A DNA stretch of 64,000 nucleotides from Sulfidibacter corallicola (GTDB lineage Bacteria; Acidobacteriota; Holophagae; Acanthopleuribacterales; Acanthopleuribacteraceae): assembly GCF_017498545.1 (NCBI RefSeq), contig NZ_CP071793.1, forward strand, positions 7,868,256-7,932,255, written 5' to 3'. The notes beneath the pieces were generated by a model. The model was not told the DNA's origin. It ran no database searches and saw nothing but the letters and a program-made list of their open reading frames with translations. Positions 62,287 through 64,000 of the stretch are shown here, in pieces (positions within the stretch are counted from its first letter, which is position 1; every line of letters begins with the position of its first letter). The position numbers were made by a program, and so were the translations under genes.

Positions 62287-63690
62287 TCAACTGGCTTGGA
62301 TCGAGGCGTTTTCCGCTTCGAGGGTGGCGGTTTGGGCCATGCGCCGTTCGCGGCATTGGGTCACGAACCGGTGGATGAGCACCCAGGCGAAGATGCCCAC
62401 CGCGACGTTGGCCACCGAGGTCGCCGCGAAGATGCCGCGTTCGCCGAAAAATCGCGAACCCAGATAGGCCGCCGGGATGTACACCACCACCATGCGCAGG
62501 ACCGAGATCAGGGTCGCCGGCAAGGGCCGCCCCATGCCGTTGAAGGCCGCATTGGCGTTCATGATCACCCCGTGCATGCCGTAGCTCAGCGGCACCAACC
62601 ACAGGTAGGCGGCCACCATCTTGATGACCTCGCCCGAATCGGTGAAGCGGGCCGCGATCCAATTGCCGCCGAATCCCAGGACGACGGCCAACAGCGTGCC
62701 GTAGCTCAGGCAGAACAGAAAACTGACCGTAATCGACTCGCGGATGCGCTCGTGCTTGTTGGCGCCCAGGTTCTGTCCCACGAAGGGACCGATGATGGCC
62801 GACATCGAGTAGAAAATGATCAGGGCCATGGACTCCACACGTGAAGCCACCCCGAACGCGGCCACCGCATCGTTGCCGAACGAGGCCAGCAGGCGGTAGA
62901 CGACCGCGGTACAGGCCGGGATGATCATGTTGGTCGCCGCGGCCGGCAAGCCCACGTGGAGGATGTCGCGCCAGGATTTTTTCAGGCCCGCCCAGGTGGG
63001 TCGCTCGAAGGTCAGCATGTGCTCCCGGAAGTGCAGCAGGTACATGGGCCAGAAAAACGTCAGCACGCGTACGGTGACCGAGGCCAGCGCCGCACCCTGC
63101 AATTCCATGCGGGGAATGGGCCCGAGCCCGAAAATGAAGATCGGGTCGAGAATGATGTTGCCCAGCGCGCCGACACCCATGATGAGGCTGGGCGTCCGGG
63201 CGTCGCCGGTGGCGCGGAGCGCGCTGCCGGCGACCATCGGCACGATCATGAACACCAGGCCCAGGTACCAGATCTCCATGTAGTCGCTGATCATGGGAAG
63301 CAGCGTATCGTCCGCGCCCAGCAATCGGAAGACGGGTTCGATCGTGAAGAAGCCGACGATGGCGATCAGGATCGAAAGCCCGGCGGACAGCAACAGGCTG
63401 TCGGTGACCAGGTGGCGAACCCGGCTTTGGTTGCGTTCGCCGATGGCGCGCGCGATGACCGAGGAGGTGCCGGCGCTGAGCCCGATGGCCAGCGAGATCA
63501 ACAGCATGATGACCGGGAACGTGAAACTGACCGCCGCCAGTTGGGTGGGACCCAGTTGCCCCACGAAGTAGGTGTCGGCGAGATTGAAGGCCATCGTGGC
63601 GAAGAGGGCGCCGACCATGGGCGCCGTCATGGAAACAAGGTGCCGGGAAACCGGTCCTTCGGTCAATTTCGATTCCATGGTTCGACCCAT
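62287..63690 (-). CDS. MATE-family efflux transporter
   Basis: 467 residues with twelve hydrophobic helices in two MatE halves. Family signals are TAPMVGALFATMAFNLADTY at the start, VGQLGPTQLAAVSF, the first-half GSALRATGDARTPSLIMGVG, and in the second half GVASRVESMALIIFYSMSA and GPFVGQNLGANKHERI. Such pumps export cationic drugs or metabolites in exchange for Na+ or H+; the specific substrate cannot be inferred. AAGGA lies six bases before the ATG at 63690; MESKLTEG four residues later is an alternative start. It converges with the acyl-CoA ligase gene. Confidence 0.92.
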   Translation of the reverse strand: MGRTMESKLTEGPVSRHLVSMTAPMVGALFATMAFNLADTYFVGQLGPTQLAAVSFTFPVIMLLISLAIGLSAGTSSVIARAIGERNQSRVRHLVTDSLLLSAGLSILIAIVGFFTIEPVFRLLGADDTLLPMISDYMEIWYLGLVFMIVPMVAGSALRATGDARTPSLIMGVGALGNIILDPIFIFGLGPIPRMELQGAALASVTVRVLTFFWPMYLLHFREHMLTFERPTWAGLKKSWRDILHVGLPAAATNMIIPACTAVVYRLLASFGNDAVAAFGVASRVESMALIIFYSMSAIIGPFVGQNLGANKHERIRESITVSFLFCLSYGTLLAVVLGFGGNWIAARFTDSGEVIKMVAAYLWLVPLSYGMHGVIMNANAAFNGMGRPLPATLISVLRMVVVYIPAAYLGSRFFGERGIFAATSVANVAVGIFAWVLIHRFVTQCRERRMAQTATLEAENASIQAS

Positions 63691-64000
63691 GCTTCATCCT
63701 TGCATTGAAAAAAATGGAGATGCGCGCGACGTCCGTACCGGTCGTTCGGCCTCTATATCGATTCCTAGTTCTTACCCTTCGAAGCGGTCAATGGTTGCTT
63801 CGGACGGACAAAAGATCGTTTTGTCGTGCGCAGCGGGGCGTGGCGCCGACCAGGTGGGACCCGATTCGATAGCTTCGGGTGAGGCGCCATGACGAATACC
63901 GATACCTTTACCTTCAGGTTCGAACACCGTCCCCCCTTGCGCTCATTCCGGAAATGCGACAACTAACGAACTTTAAAGCCTTCGGCCCGGAAAAAGTCCT
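63691..64000. other. Gene-free right edge
   Basis: 310 bases upstream of the MATE gene, up to the window end. A 25-codon ATG frame at 63891 is too weak to call. The MATE promoter should lie here; none is clear. Confidence 0.4.

Noticed and set aside
63891..63968. 25-codon ATG frame at the right edge
   Set aside because: GGTGAGG precedes the ATG, but the peptide has no signal, no hydrophobic segment and no partner; too short to support.

Overview
The window looks like accessory-rich chromosome of a high-GC Gram-negative bacterium. Several traits together suggest a marine Acidobacteriota of the Holophagae/Acanthopleuribacteraceae type: two-component sensors with seven-bladed propellers, trifunctional-kinase-like regulators, beta-helix and dockerin-like secreted proteins, six-bladed propeller lipoproteins, and very abundant intergenic hairpin repeats. 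This assignment is inference; there is no rRNA or other marker gene, and I saw no tRNA, rRNA, CRISPR array, intact transposase or prophage.

Layout. 0.2-2.7 kb: a DUF4301 protein and an unknown protein, followed by 1.2 kb of repeats. 4.0-6.1 kb: a MASE1 hybrid histidine kinase. 7.0-9.8 kb: a CxxC thioredoxin-like lipoprotein, a six-bladed propeller lipoprotein and a small secreted Cys-rich peptide with a strong terminator. 9.9-17.5 kb (minus strand): a propeller/Y_Y_Y sensor kinase whose N-terminus runs into five 141-bp tandem repeats, a three-module secreted protein and a NarL-type response regulator. 17.8-19.9 kb: a secreted seven-repeat protein with the same dockerin-like tail as its divergent neighbour. 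21.0-22.4 kb: a SulP transporter. 23.2-24.7 kb: a second peptide/propeller pair. 25-27 kb: a TetR remnant and two small membrane proteins among repeats. 27.3-30.5 kb: a large beta-helix protein. 30.9 kb: a MerR-like regulator beside an almost classical mer-type operator. 31.4-35.9 kb: a tightly coupled operon of soluble PAS kinase, roadblock protein, di-iron metallo-beta-lactamase-fold protein, response regulator with a DUF4388-like region, ParA-like ATPase and a second roadblock-like protein. 36.4-38.4 kb: a secreted TPR protein, a small acidic protein and DUF2200. 39.1-44.6 kb: a Ser/Thr kinase-ATPase-TPR protein and an OmpR-type two-component pair. 45.2-48.2 kb: a secreted serine protease and a fibre-like dockerin protein. 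48.8-51.5 kb: a DMT exporter divergent from a MocR regulator. 52.1-57.2 kb: a tautomerase and a 1585-residue pseudokinase-ATPase-LuxR regulator. 57.7-63.7 kb: a secreted pectate-lyase-fold protein, a long-chain acyl-CoA ligase and a MATE exporter.

Most genes concern sensing and the cell surface. The best candidates for undescribed biology are the di-iron/roadblock/ParA signalling operon, the two propeller-lipoprotein/Cys-peptide loci (reminiscent of the Bacteroidetes NVEALA peptide/propeller pairs), and an intergenic hairpin family whose arms covary while a flanking CTACC-GGCACGAC block stays constant. At least four repeat families fill most of the gene-free DNA.
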